Part shown: piece after piece, positions 20,801-29,476 of the stretch
Layout: every line of letters begins with the position of its first letter
How positions within the stretch are numbered: the first letter of the stretch is position 1
DNA from: Micromonospora sp. WMMD1102
GTDB lineage: Bacteria; Actinomycetota; Actinomycetes; Mycobacteriales; Micromonosporaceae
Length of the DNA: 64,000 nucleotides
Direction: 5' to 3'
NCBI RefSeq assembly: GCF_029626265.1
Contig: NZ_JARUBN010000001.1
Coordinates: forward strand, 3,720,001-3,784,000
Program-made: the position numbers and the translations under genes
The notes under the pieces: generated by a model
The model's database searches: none
The model's input: only the letters and a program-made list of their open reading frames with translations
What the model was told of the DNA's origin: nothing

Positions 20801-22086
20801 TCGGACGTACCGCCCGGCTCCAGGTGCTCGCGTTCCTGATGGTCAGCGTGCTCGGGATCAGCTATGTCGCGATCCGCTACGTCGGGCTCGGCGACCGGCT
20901 GCTCGGGCACGGCTACCTGGTGCACGCCGACTTCGCCGACGCGGGCGGCATCTTCCCGAACGCGTCGGTCGGCTACCGGGGCGTACCTGTCGGCCGGGTC
21001 GACTCGGTCGACCTGCACGACGGGGCGGTCCGGGTCACGCTGCGGCTGGACGAGGGGGTGCGGGTACCCGACGCGCTGCGGGCGGTGGTCTCGCAACGTT
21101 CCGCCGTCGGCGAGCAGTACGTCGACCTGCGGCCGGAACGCGACACCGGGCCGTGGCTGCGGGACGGCGCGGTGATCGGCCGGGACCGGACCGGCGTCCC
21201 GCTCGCCCCGGAGACCCTGCTGGCCAACCTGGACGCGCTGGTCCGCTCCATCGACCCGGACGACCTGGCGGTGGTGATCGACGAGCTGGGTGTCGCCTTC
21301 GAGGGCAACGAGGCGGCACTGCGGCGGATCCTGGACGCCAGCGGCGCGCTGCTGGCCGAGGCGACGGTACGGCTGCCGGAGACGGTGGCGCTGATCCGGG
21401 ACGGGCGCACGGTGCTGCGTACCCAGCAGGAGTCCGCCGAGGCGCTGCGTCGCTGGGCGGACGGGCTGGCCCGGCTCGCCGAGACGGTCCGGGCGGCCGA
21501 CCCCGACCTGCGGCGGATCCTCGCCGACGGGCCGCCCGCCGCCACCGAACTGGTCGGGCTGCTGCGCGACCTGGACCCGTCGATCGGCACCCTGCTGGGC
21601 AACCTGGTCGCGGTGAACGGGGTGGCCGCCCGGCGGCTGCCCGGCATCGAGCAACTGCTGGTGGTCTATCCGCTGGTGGTGGACGGCGCGTTCACGGTCA
21701 CGCCCGGCGACGGCAGCGTCCACTTCGGACTGGTACTCAACGTCGCCGACCCGCCCGCCTGCGTCTACGACGGCTCGGCCGAATGCACCTCGGCGGAGGC
21801 GGCGCGCGGTTCCAGCGTCCGGGGCAGCGCGGCGGCGCCCCGGCCCGGCGGCACCGACCCGCCGCCGCCGCGCCCCGGCGGGCCCGCCCTGGCACCGCCG
21901 GACGAGCCGGACGGCGACGACACCCCACCGGTCTCGCCGGCCACGGTAGCCGGCTACGACCCGGCGACCGGGCTGGCGCTCGGCCCGGCCGGCGGCCCGC
22001 TCTCCTTCGGCTCCACCGGCGGGCAGTACCGACTCGCCGGCGATCAGTCCTGGAAGCAACTCCTACTCGCCGGCCTCGCGCCATGA
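20797..22086 (+). CDS. mceF: Mce family protein MceF
   Basis: 429 residues. Anchor (LQVLAFLMVSVLGISYVAI), MCE domain (VHADFADAGGIFPNASVGYRGVPVGRVDSV... SQRSAVGEQYVDLRPE), helical region, then a C-terminal extracytoplasmic part with two Cys (ADPPACVYDGSAECTSAE) and a Pro-rich stretch. Last of the six Mce chains. An ATG overlapping its stop (ATGA, 22083) opens a 28-codon ORF that runs through the tandem repeats downstream. Confidence 0.9.
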   Translation: MIGRTARLQVLAFLMVSVLGISYVAIRYVGLGDRLLGHGYLVHADFADAGGIFPNASVGYRGVPVGRVDSVDLHDGAVRVTLRLDEGVRVPDALRAVVSQRSAVGEQYVDLRPERDTGPWLRDGAVIGRDRTGVPLAPETLLANLDALVRSIDPDDLAVVIDELGVAFEGNEAALRRILDASGALLAEATVRLPETVALIRDGRTVLRTQQESAEALRRWADGLARLAETVRAADPDLRRILADGPPAATELVGLLRDLDPSIGTLLGNLVAVNGVAARRLPGIEQLLVVYPLVVDGAFTVTPGDGSVHFGLVLNVADPPACVYDGSAECTSAEAARGSSVRGSAAAPRPGGTDPPPPRPGGPALAPPDEPDGDDTPPVSPATVAGYDPATGLALGPAGGPLSFGSTGGQYRLAGDQSWKQLLLAGLAP

Positions 22087-22169
22087 CCGACCCGAAGGCC
22101 GACCGATGGCAAGCGGTGAGGAGCCGACCGATGGGAAGCGCTGAGGAGCCGACCGATGCGAAGCGGTGA
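22083..22169 (+). CDS. Possible 28-codon ORF coupled to mceF
   Basis: ATG overlaps the mceF stop in the ATGA arrangement used throughout this operon. Encodes MTDPKADRWQAVRSRPMG, then SAEEPTDAKR and stop. The sequence is made largely of the 25-bp repeats described at 22099-22173, so it may only be a coupling device that carries ribosomes to the next gene. Confidence 0.25.
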   Translation: MTDPKADRWQAVRSRPMGSAEEPTDAKR

Positions 22170-22173
22170 GGAA
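22099..22173 (+). repeat. Three 25-bp tandem repeats, each with an ATG
   Basis: Units at 22099-22123, 22124-22148 and 22149-22173 follow CCGACCGATGNNAAGCGNTG + AGGAR. The ATGs fall at 22106, 22131 and 22156. The GAGGAG that ends units 1 and 2 sits 7 nt before the ATG of the next unit, so this is a tandem array of Shine-Dalgarno plus start codon. As 25 is not a multiple of 3, the ATGs are in three different frames; only the third is open into the Mce-associated protein. Confidence 0.85.
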
Positions 22174-22200
22174 CGCAGGTTGAAACTGGTCAGGGGAACA

Positions 22201-22992
22201 GTGACGGACGAGTCGAGCACGGCGGGCGTACCCGGGCGGGGCGACGGGCAGGGACGCGGCGCGACCGGCGCGGCCCGCCGGTCGGGCGAGGCGACCCGGC
22301 AGCCGGCCCGGGGCGCGCGGACGACGCCCCGGCGTACGGTGACCCGCCGGGTCCCGGCCGCCAAGGACCCGGTCGAGGAGATCCTGGAACGGCTCGACCA
22401 GGAACCGGTCCACGGGCCGGCGGAGGAGGAGACGGAGGCGCCGGAGGCGGCTGCGGCTGCGGGTGCGGGTGCGGGTGCGGGTGCGGGTGCGGGTACCGGA
22501 CCGGGTCGGCGGTGGCGGGCGACGACGGTCGGGCTGGTCGCCGCGCTCTGTGTGACCCTCGCCCTGGCCGGGTTCTTCGGCAACCAGTGGTGGCAGGACC
22601 GGGCGGTCACCAACGCCCACGCGCAGGCGCTGGCCGCCGCGCGGCAGACGACTGTCAACTTCGTCTCGGTCAGCGCGTCCAGTGTGGACGGCGACCTGCA
22701 ACGGATCACCGCCGGAGCCACCGGTGAGTTCAAGGAGGAGTTCGTCCGGGGCCAGGCCAAGGTCCGGCAGGCGGTGCTGGAGAACAAGGTCGAGTCCAGG
22801 GGTACGGTGCTGCGCGCCGGCCTGCTCTCCGGCGACCGGCGGCACGCGGTGGTGCTGGTGGCGATGGACGCGACCGTCAAGAACGTGAACGCCCCGGACG
22901 GACGGCCCGCGCACTACCGGATCCAGGTCGACCTGACCAGGGACGGCGACTCCGACACCTGGCTGGTCTCCCGGCTCCAGTTCGTCGGCTGA
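22201..22992 (+). CDS. Mce-associated membrane protein 1
   Basis: 263 residues from GTG 22201 (AGGGG 7 nt upstream); ATG 22156 in the repeat array is an alternative that adds 15 residues. The cytoplasmic N-terminus is low-complexity and includes an Ala/Gly run encoded by about six GGTGCG hexamers (22462-22500). One membrane helix (TTVGLVAALCVTLALAGFFG) and a ~150-aa extracytoplasmic domain typical of Mam proteins (NFVSVSASSVDGDLQRITAGATGEFKEEF... YRIQVDLTRDGDSDTWLVSRLQFVG). Such proteins are thought to stabilise Mce complexes. Confidence 0.8.
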   Translation: MTDESSTAGVPGRGDGQGRGATGAARRSGEATRQPARGARTTPRRTVTRRVPAAKDPVEEILERLDQEPVHGPAEEETEAPEAAAAAGAGAGAGAGAGTGPGRRWRATTVGLVAALCVTLALAGFFGNQWWQDRAVTNAHAQALAAARQTTVNFVSVSASSVDGDLQRITAGATGEFKEEFVRGQAKVRQAVLENKVESRGTVLRAGLLSGDRRHAVVLVAMDATVKNVNAPDGRPAHYRIQVDLTRDGDSDTWLVSRLQFVG

Positions 22993-23007
22993 GCAGAGGA
23001 GTTCCCG

Positions 23008-23667
23008 ATGCGATCGATCGCCACGCTCGCCCGACGGCTGCGCCCCCGGGGCCGTACCGTCGAGAAGCCGGCCGCCGACGCTGTCGAACGCGACACCGAT
23101 GCTGTCGAACGCGAGGCCGATGGCGCGGGGCGCGACGCCGATGGCGCGGGGCGCAAGGCCGACGGTGCCGCTTCGACGCGGCGCCGACGGTATGCCGGCT
23201 CCCGGCTGCACCTCGCGCTCGCGGTCGCCACCGTGCTCGCCGCGACGGCCGCCGGCACCGCCTGGTACGCCCAGCACCGGGCGGAACAACGCGATTCCGC
23301 GGTACGCCAGGCGCTGGCCACCGCCGCCCCCGCCGCCAAGGCGATCTTCTCCTACGACTACCGCAGCTTCGACGCCAGCGTGGCGAACGGGCGGGCCTTC
23401 GTGACCGGCCCCTTCGCCGACGAGTACGCCGAGACGACCTCGGCGCTGAAGTCGACAGCCGTCGCCGAGCAGGCGGTGGTACTCGCCGAAATCTCCGCCA
23501 GCGGCGTGATCCGGGCCGAGGCCGCCGAGGTGGAGTTGCTGGTCTACCTGAACCAGTACCGGCGCAACGCCAACACCGACGGCGAGAAGGTCGACCAGAA
23601 CCGGGTGGTCCTGGAACTGCGCCGGGTCGGCGGGGAGTGGAAGGTGGCCCGCGCCACCGCCATCTGA
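23008..23667 (+). CDS. Mce-associated membrane protein 2
   Basis: 219 residues. The N-terminus has degenerate repeats (DAVERDTDAVEREADGAGRD), then one membrane helix (LHLALAVATVLAATAAGTAWYA) and the same type of extracytoplasmic domain as its neighbour (AKAIFSYDYRSFDASVANGRAFVTGPFADEYAETTS... KVDQNRVVLELRRVGGEWKVARA). GAGGAG Shine-Dalgarno; 15 nt after the previous gene. Last gene of the mce operon. Confidence 0.8.
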   Translation: MRSIATLARRLRPRGRTVEKPAADAVERDTDAVEREADGAGRDADGAGRKADGAASTRRRRYAGSRLHLALAVATVLAATAAGTAWYAQHRAEQRDSAVRQALATAAPAAKAIFSYDYRSFDASVANGRAFVTGPFADEYAETTSALKSTAVAEQAVVLAEISASGVIRAEAAEVELLVYLNQYRRNANTDGEKVDQNRVVLELRRVGGEWKVARATAI

Positions 23668-23745
23668 GCCTCTCCGGGGCGGCACTCGTCCGGCCGTTGA
23701 CCCCGGCCGGTGCCGGCGGCGGAAGTGTCGGTGGGGTGGTGCACC

Positions 23746-24843
23746 ATGCCGGGCGTGTACTTCTGCTACCGCTCGCATTACGACGGGCCGCTGAGCAAGC
23801 ACGTCCGCCACCTGCCCGGGGTGCGGGTGCTGGACTGGTTCCGCCAGGGCTGGACCGTCGAGGACCCGGAACAGTGGGTCGAGGACCAGCTCGGCGTCGA
23901 CGTCTACGGACTGGAGTCGGTCTTCGAGGAGGCGGCGGTGCGGCAGCTCCCCCCGCCCCGCGACTGGCGGGAGCTGCACGAGCTGCTGGCCGAGCACCTC
24001 TATCTCGAGGGGGAGCCGGAGACCCATCTGCGGGTCACCGAGCACTCCGTGCGGGCGTACACCGACGACGACGAGGTCGAGTTGGCGTACTTCCTGCTCG
24101 ACGACGAGGTGGTGGCCGCCGAGCCGGAGCGACTGGCCTACCTGTTCCAGTCCTGGCCGCTGCCCGCCGAGGTGACCGTGCCGGACCGGCCCGGTGCCAC
24201 CTTCGTGCCGGCGGTGCCCGCCCGACCGGCGCTGCCACCCGCCGGTGGCCCCGGCGACAGCTACGCGGTGCTGCTCACCTTCTACGACGGTGCGTCGATC
24301 GCCACCACCCCGCCGCAGGTGTTCCCCGGGGTACGCCTGCCGGGGCTCGCCGCCCGGCTCCGGGACGGGCTGGCCGCCTCGGGCGAGCCCGATCCGGACT
24401 GGCCGCCGGAGTTGAAGGTGCTGTCGGCGCTGGTCGGGCCGGCCGACGAGTCGATCGAGCCGGGACTGCGCCGGGTCAACGACTGGCCGGGCTTCCAACT
24501 GTCAGTCTGCGAGCCCTGGCCCGACCTGCCCGACCGCACCGACAGCAGCGGCAGCAGCCACAGCGGCGGCAGCGGGACCGACAGCGGCAGCGACAGCGGC
24601 ACCGTCGGCGGCAGCGACTTGGTGCGGGCTCGCCGGGCGGCGTTGCCGGCGGTCCGCGACGACCGGCACCCGGAGCGCTCGATGCTGCTCGTCTCGGCGC
24701 ACCTCGCCCAACTGGCCATGCACGTCGACGAGGTATTCGGCTACCAGCAGTGGTTCCTCTTCGACGACCTGTGGGCCGCGAGCCACCCCGACCTGGCCCA
24801 GTCCCTGCTGCGCTACGCGAGCCAGTGGGATCCACTCGGCTGA
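23746..24843 (+). CDS. Conserved hypothetical protein, soluble
   Basis: 365 residues from ATG 23746 (MPGVYFCYRSHYDGPLSKHVRHLP). Not recognised. No signal peptide or membrane segment; acidic, with several Trp in DW/NDW contexts. A Ser/Gly/Asp low-complexity linker (about 258-290) separates an N-terminal two-thirds from a C-terminal helix block (SMLLVSAHLAQLAMHVDEVFGYQQWFLFDDLWAASHPDLAQSLLRY). That block looks well conserved and may be the functional part. Codon use is normal. Confidence 0.65.
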   Translation: MPGVYFCYRSHYDGPLSKHVRHLPGVRVLDWFRQGWTVEDPEQWVEDQLGVDVYGLESVFEEAAVRQLPPPRDWRELHELLAEHLYLEGEPETHLRVTEHSVRAYTDDDEVELAYFLLDDEVVAAEPERLAYLFQSWPLPAEVTVPDRPGATFVPAVPARPALPPAGGPGDSYAVLLTFYDGASIATTPPQVFPGVRLPGLAARLRDGLAASGEPDPDWPPELKVLSALVGPADESIEPGLRRVNDWPGFQLSVCEPWPDLPDRTDSSGSSHSGGSGTDSGSDSGTVGGSDLVRARRAALPAVRDDRHPERSMLLVSAHLAQLAMHVDEVFGYQQWFLFDDLWAASHPDLAQSLLRYASQWDPLG

Positions 24844-24885
24844 CCGGTCGCCGAGGTGCCGCTGTGGGTTCGGCGCTCTCGGATG

Positions 24886-25209
24886 TCAGTCCGGCGGCTC
24901 CGGGGTGGCCGGCTGCTGCTCGGTGGGCGCCGGCTGCTCCAGGGTGGCCGTCTGTTCCGGGGTCACCGTCTGCTCCGAGGTACGCCGTTCCAGGAACGAG
25001 TCCGGGGCGGCCGCCGCCTCGGCGATCCGGCGCTCCGCCTCCGTGGTGCCGGGGTCGGACTCGGCCAGCGCCGCCGCCCCCGCCTCGCGGGCGTCGGATT
25101 CCGCCAGCACCGCCGCGGCCTGCGCCTGCGGGTCGTCGCTGCCCACGGACTCCTCCTCCGGCAGCAGGTGGGCCCGATTCTCGACCCGGTCACTCGGCTC
25201 TTCGCTCAT
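24886..25209 (-). CDS. Small acidic low-complexity protein
   Basis: 107 residues from ATG 25209. Very rich in Glu, Ala, Thr and Pro, with a near-repeat (AVLAESDAREAGAAALAESDPG) and a C-terminal run of EQ-T/P pairs (EQTVTPEQTATLEQPAPTEQQ). No domain recognised; probably intrinsically disordered. Could be a weakly conserved actinobacterial protein. Confidence 0.45.
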   Translation of the reverse strand: MSEEPSDRVENRAHLLPEEESVGSDDPQAQAAAVLAESDAREAGAAALAESDPGTTEAERRIAEAAAAPDSFLERRTSEQTVTPEQTATLEQPAPTEQQPATPEPPD

Positions 25210-25327
25210 GCCGCGATCCATACCCGAACCGTTCCGTGGTTAGTCGCGCCGATCGCGGCTACTGCCGGCGCGCCGGCCGAGCAGCCGCCCGGGATCCCCG
25301 GGTCGGCCCGGACGCCCGGCTGGGGAT

Positions 25328-26527
25328 TCACCGGAAGAGGTCGGCCGGGACGGCGTCGGCGAGCATCCGGTAGCCGACCGGGTTGAGGTGCAGGTGGTCG
25401 CCGCCGTCGGCGACCGGCAGCAGCCGGCGGGGGTCCGCGGGGTCCCGGACGGCGGCGTCGAAGTCGGGCACGGCGTCGAACCGGTCACCGGTACGGATCC
25501 ACCGGTTCACCGCCTGGCGGGTGTCCTCACGGAGCCCGGCCGGGTCGTCGTACCCGTCGTGGCCGCCGAACGGCGTCAGCGTGCCGCCGTACACCCGGAT
25601 GCCGTGCGCGTGCGCCCGGGTGACGATCTGGTCGTACGCGGTGACCAGGTCCTCGGCGACCGCCCGCTGGGCGGCACCGGTGGGCTCGGCGGTGCCGATG
25701 TCGTTGACTCCCTCGAAGACCACCAGCCAGGCGACTCCGCTCTGCGCGAGTACGTCCCGGTCGAGCCGGGACAGTGCGTTCGGCCCGAGCCCGTCGGCGA
25801 GTACCCGGTTGCCGCCGGCCGCCTGGTTGAGCACCGCGACGTCTGCGGTCGGGGCGTACCCGTGCAGTCGGTCCACGAGCTGGTCGGGCCAGCGGTCGTT
25901 TCCGTTGGTGGTGGAGCCGCGCCCGTCGGTCAGCGAGTCACCGAGCAGTGCCGCGCCCCGGGATTCGGCGCCGGCCGGCACCTCCAGGCCGCCGAGCAGA
26001 TACCAGTGGTCGACCGGGGTGGCGTCGGGCAGCGCCGGTGCCGCGACATGGTTGCCGCGCAGCAGGTAGGAGGTGGTCCGTGAGCCGGGATGCGAGGTGA
26101 TCTCCTGCGACGCCTGCCCCGGGCCGAGATAGAGCGTCACGGTGACGTTGGCGCGGGCCGGCACCGCGATGTCGACCGGGTCGGAGACGAGCTGGGCGCC
26201 GACCGGGACGGTCACCGAGGCGCGACCGCTGAACGTCACCGGCCGCGCGCTGTCCGGGACGATCGCGTCGGTCCCGGCCCGGCCGCCCGCCGGCAGCGCC
26301 ACCGTGGCGGCGGTGACCGGCAGCGGTGCGCCGCCGAACGCGTTGGAGAGGCGCAGCCGGATCCGCGTCCCGCCCACCGAGATCCGGACGGTCTGCCGGA
26401 GCGTGGTGTCGGCCAGCGCCCGGCCGTGCCCGGTGAACGGTGGCGGCGGCATGTTGTCCGGTTCGGTGAGCTGCGGCATGCACGCCCAGCTCGTCGCCCA
26501 GCCGCGCAACGTCACCAGGCTGGGCAA
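25328..26527 (-). CDS. SGNH/GDSL-family esterase
   Basis: 399 residues. An N-terminal beta-sandwich (about 10-165; WATSWACMPQ... LRQTVRISVGGTRIRLRLSNAFG) precedes the SGNH domain. All four blocks are visible: GDSLTDG (nucleophile Ser), the Gly of NQAAGGNRV, the Asn of VFEGVNDIG, and the Asp/His of GGDHLHLNPVGY. Typical of actinobacterial carbohydrate esterases or lipases. No convincing signal peptide precedes WATSW, although homologues are usually secreted, so the start may be wrong (a GTG lies 4 codons further in, nothing better upstream). Confidence 0.85.
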   Translation of the reverse strand: MPSLVTLRGWATSWACMPQLTEPDNMPPPPFTGHGRALADTTLRQTVRISVGGTRIRLRLSNAFGGAPLPVTAATVALPAGGRAGTDAIVPDSARPVTFSGRASVTVPVGAQLVSDPVDIAVPARANVTVTLYLGPGQASQEITSHPGSRTTSYLLRGNHVAAPALPDATPVDHWYLLGGLEVPAGAESRGAALLGDSLTDGRGSTTNGNDRWPDQLVDRLHGYAPTADVAVLNQAAGGNRVLADGLGPNALSRLDRDVLAQSGVAWLVVFEGVNDIGTAEPTGAAQRAVAEDLVTAYDQIVTRAHAHGIRVYGGTLTPFGGHDGYDDPAGLREDTRQAVNRWIRTGDRFDAVPDFDAAVRDPADPRRLLPVADGGDHLHLNPVGYRMLADAVPADLFR

Positions 26528-26646
26528 CGGCCACCTCCGGGTCGTGTCGGGCCGTCCGGTCCCCTGGCCGGGACACCCACGGGTACGGGTTCGACTGCCG
26601 ACAAATATAGGGGGCGGCTCGCGTCACCATCTCCGCGTACGGCAGG

Positions 26647-27222
26647 TCACCCCTGGGGCCAGTTGCGCAGCACGGTGTCCACGGCGTCCACGGTCCTGGC
26701 CCAGGATTCGTCGATCGGGCGGGGATGGTGCCGGAAACCGCCGGCCCGTTCCAGGCTGACGTAGCCGTGGAAGGTGCTGTTCAGCATGCGTACCGCGTCG
26801 GTCTGGTCGGGTTCGGCCAGCCGGTAGCCGCGCAGGATCGCCCGGGTCAGCTCCGCGTGCCGACGGGCCGCGTCGGCTGCCGCCGGTTCTGTCTCCGGGT
26901 CGAGATCCAGCTGCGCCGCCGCGTACCGGCCGGGGTGCTGTTTCGCGTAGCTCCGGTAGGCGTCGGCGAAGGCGGCCAGCGCGGCCCGCCCGGCCCGGCC
27001 GGCGAGCGCGGCGCCGACGGAGTCGGCGAGTTCCGACAGGGCCAGGGTGGCGACCCTGACCCGCAGGTCGCGGACGTTCCGGAGGTGGGAGTAGAGGCTG
27101 GCGTCCTTGACGCCGAAGCGGCGGGCGAGTGCCGAGACGGTGACGTTCTCGAAGCCGATCTCGTCGGCCAGCTCCGCCGCTGCCACGGTCAGCCGCTCGG
27201 CGGTGAGCCCCGCTCGTGCCAT
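26647..27222 (-). CDS. TetR/AcrR-family regulator
   Basis: 191 residues from ATG 27222 (GAGGTG 6 nt upstream; GTG 27231 is an alternative). The helix-turn-helix is FENVTVSALARRFGVKDASLYSHLRNVRDL near the N-terminus; the C-terminal ligand domain (KQHPGRYAAAQLD... VRMLNSTFHGYVSLERAGGF) belongs to the WHG/TetR_C subgroup. Divergent from the FBP-domain gene with 60 bp between starts, where paired CCTAGG boxes lie; it probably controls itself and that gene. Confidence 0.9.
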   Translation of the reverse strand: MARAGLTAERLTVAAAELADEIGFENVTVSALARRFGVKDASLYSHLRNVRDLRVRVATLALSELADSVGAALAGRAGRAALAAFADAYRSYAKQHPGRYAAAQLDLDPETEPAAADAARRHAELTRAILRGYRLAEPDQTDAVRMLNSTFHGYVSLERAGGFRHHPRPIDESWARTVDAVDTVLRNWPQG

Positions 27223-27237
27223 GTGCCACACCTCATA

Positions 27238-27264
27238 CCTAGGATCGTTATTCGTTTACCTAGG
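27238..27264. promoter_or_regulatory. Paired CCTAGG boxes between tetR and the FBP gene
   Basis: CCTAGG at 27238-27243 and again at 27259-27264, 21 bp (two helical turns) apart, in an AT-rich intergenic of 60 bp. A plausible operator for the adjacent TetR protein. Confidence 0.4.
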
Positions 27265-27282
27265 GCTATTAGGCTAGATCCT

Positions 27283-27768
27283 ATGCTATCTCTGACCGAG
27301 TCCGCCATCCGCGCCTCCTTCGTCAACTGCACCAAGGGCGAGACGAAGCGCCTCGCCGTGCCGAGGGACCTCGACCAACAGCCCTGGCACGACCTCGACT
27401 TCTTCGGCTGGCGGGACCCCGCCGCCGACGGACGGGCCTACCTGGTCGCCGAATCCGGCGGCGAACTCGTCGGCGTGGCGTTGCGGGTGGCCACCCAGTC
27501 AGGGCGGGCCCGGCGCAGCATGTGCTCGCTCTGCCTGACCACCCACACCGGGGACGGGGTCTCGCTGATGACCGCGCGCAAGGCAGGGCGGGAGGGCCGG
27601 CAGGGCAACTCCGTCGGCGCCTATCTCTGCACCGACCTGGCCTGCTCCCTCTATCTGCGGGGCCGGAAGGACGCCGGGCGACGGCTCGACGAGACCATCA
27701 CGCTGGCGGAGAAGATCGAACGCACCAGCGCCAACCTCGCCGCCTTCCTGACCAGGGTCGCCAGCTGA
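27283..27768 (+). CDS. FBP-domain protein (EF-G-binding treble-clef zinc finger)
   Basis: 161 residues. The C-terminal half holds the four-Cys treble-clef: CSLC (in SMCSLCLTTHTGDGVSL) and, later, TDLACSLYLRG, as in the FBP_C domain named after the fibronectin/EF-G-binding proteins. The family binds elongation factor G and is linked to fusidic-acid resistance in staphylococci; that role is not shown for actinobacteria. Its start faces the TetR gene. Confidence 0.8.
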   Translation: MLSLTESAIRASFVNCTKGETKRLAVPRDLDQQPWHDLDFFGWRDPAADGRAYLVAESGGELVGVALRVATQSGRARRSMCSLCLTTHTGDGVSLMTARKAGREGRQGNSVGAYLCTDLACSLYLRGRKDAGRRLDETITLAEKIERTSANLAAFLTRVAS

Positions 27769-27809
27769 CCTGGTCGGCAGCTGACCTGGTCGGCAGCTGA
27801 CCTGGTCGC
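27762..27809 (+). repeat. Three 16-bp tandem repeats over the FBP stop codon
   Basis: CAGCTGACCTGGTCGG repeated at 27762, 27778 and 27794 (last base differs). The first copy contains the TGA stop. GC-rich CCGGCCGGACCGG repeats follow up to the smpB end. Confidence 0.8.
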
Positions 27810-27902
27810 CGGCCGGACCGGACGCCGGCCGGACCGGGTCAGATCAGAACGCGCGACCGGGGTCAGCCGTTGCCCGCCGGGTCAGCGGCTGCCGGCCCCG
27901 GG

Positions 27903-28449
27903 TCAGCGGTTGCGGGCCGTCCGGGAGGCTGGGGATCTGCCCTTGAGGTGCCGCCCCAACTCCCGGGCGATCTCCCGGTTGGCGTCACGTTCGGCCAGGG
28001 CCTGACGCTTGTCGTACGACCGCTTGCCTCGGGCCACCCCGATCTCGACCTTGGCCCAGCCGTTCGAGAAATACAGCGCCAGCGGCACCAGGGTCAGCCC
28101 GGGATCACGGATCCGGTCCAGGATCCTGGCGATCTCGACCCGCCGCAGCAGCAGCTTCCGCATCCGCCTCGGCTGGTGGTTCGTCCACGTCCCGTAGGCG
28201 TACTCGGCGATGTGCAGCCCGTAGAGCCAGAGTTCGCCGTCTCGCTCCTGGGCGAACGCGTCGACCAGCGACGCCTGCCCGGCCCGCAGTGACTTGACCT
28301 CCGTGCCGCGCAGCACGATCCCCGCCTCGTACGTCTTCAGCACCGCGTACTCGTGCCGCGCCTTCTTGTTCGAGGCGATGAGCCTGCGCTCGACTTCCCT
28401 GGACGCGACGACCTCCCCAGCCTCTGCCCCGGCACGGCTCCCGGGGCAC
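27903..28449 (-). CDS. smpB: SsrA-binding protein SmpB, 5' end uncertain
   Basis: tmRNA-binding protein for ribosome rescue. The core is clear and complete from about 28409: [91 protein letters not shown] and a basic C-tail. The start is a problem: in this frame no ATG, GTG or TTG lies between a TATAGT -10-like element (28470-28475, minus strand) and the core. A GTG at 28449 gives MPRE, the usual SmpB N-terminus, but in another frame, so a small indel between about 28449 and 28409 is likely (sequence error or real frameshift). The coordinates include both pieces. Confidence 0.8.
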
Positions 28450-28569
28450 CCGGACGTGCGGGCAGCCAGACTATACGCACAGCTCAGCGGCGGATCGACA
28501 GAATTTTCCCGGCCGTACCCGGCGCTCGGCAGGCGCGGCCGGCCGGGATCCGGATGGGATAATGCGTCG

Positions 28570-29370
28570 ATGCCCGCCGCCGACCCGACGCAGACGACCC
28601 CCACGACGCGGACGACCCCCACGACACGGACGACGCGGACGACGCACGTCCTCTTCGACTTCTTCGGCACCCTGGTCGACTACTCCGCCAGCCGCACCGA
28701 GCAGGGTTATCCGGGCTCGTACGCGCTGCTCCGCCAGCTCGGCGCCGGCCTGGACTACCCCGGCTTCCTGGCCACCTGGTCGGAGTGCTGTGCCGAGTTC
28801 GACCGGCGCAGCGACGTCGACGAGTCCGAATTCTCGATGACCGAGGTCGGCACGGCGTTCCTGAGCAGCGTCCTGGGCCGGCGACCCGCCCCGGCGGAGG
28901 TCGACCCGTTCGTCCGGGAGTACGTCCGCGAGTGGAGCACCCGGGTGCGCTACCTGACCGGCATGGCCGAGCTGCTCACCGGGCTGTCCCGCGACTACCG
29001 GCTGGCGGTGGTCAGCAACACGCACCAGCCGGGCCTGGTGCCGGGCCAGCTCAACGCGATGGGGCTGGCGGGACACTTCGATACCGTGATCACCTCGGTC
29101 GAGCTGGGCTGGCGCAAGCCACACCCGCTGATCTACACCGCCGCGCTGGACGCCCTCGGCATCGACGCCGACTCGGCCGTCTTCGTCGGCGACAGCTACG
29201 GGCCTGATTACGTCGGACCCGAGCGAGCCGGCATCCCGGCGTACCTGATCGACCCGGAGCGCCGGACCCCGGTGCCGGAGCCGTGCCGGCTCGACTCGGT
29301 CTTCGAGCTGCCCGGCCGGCTGCGCGCCCGGCGGGCCGACGACGACCGGCTCGCCGGCACCGCCCGCTGA
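28570..29370 (+). CDS. HAD-superfamily hydrolase
   Basis: 266 residues. Motif I is [11 protein letters not shown] with the nucleophile Asp but Phe at the usual general-acid Asp position; motif II is VVSNTH, motif III the Lys of WRKPHPLIY, motif [14 protein letters not shown]. The same FDFFGT variant occurs in a known actinobacterial subgroup, so it is not decay. The N-terminus is a Thr/Arg low-complexity run ([17 protein letters not shown]) from ACGACG-type repeats. Probably a phosphatase of unknown substrate. Confidence 0.85.
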   Translation: MPAADPTQTTPTTRTTPTTRTTRTTHVLFDFFGTLVDYSASRTEQGYPGSYALLRQLGAGLDYPGFLATWSECCAEFDRRSDVDESEFSMTEVGTAFLSSVLGRRPAPAEVDPFVREYVREWSTRVRYLTGMAELLTGLSRDYRLAVVSNTHQPGLVPGQLNAMGLAGHFDTVITSVELGWRKPHPLIYTAALDALGIDADSAVFVGDSYGPDYVGPERAGIPAYLIDPERRTPVPEPCRLDSVFELPGRLRARRADDDRLAGTAR

Positions 29371-29476
29371 CCGGCCGCGCCGCCGCCGTCCGCTGCCCGA
29401 CCTCCGCCGCCGGCTCCGCATCCGGCCTCCGCCGCCGCCCCGCCCTGGTCTCCGCTCCCGCTGCCGCTGCCGAGAA

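Noticed and set aside
22462..22500. GGTGCG hexamer run as a regulatory element
   Set aside because: In frame within a coding sequence, giving only an Ala/Gly linker.
24541..24625. Possible CRISPR-like or minisatellite repeats (Ser/Gly codon run)
   Set aside because: These are irregular AGCGGC-type codons of a low-complexity protein linker with no spacer structure.
27769..27902. tmRNA (ssrA) next to smpB
   Set aside because: No tRNA-Ala-like acceptor ends or tag-coding frame seen; only short GC repeats.
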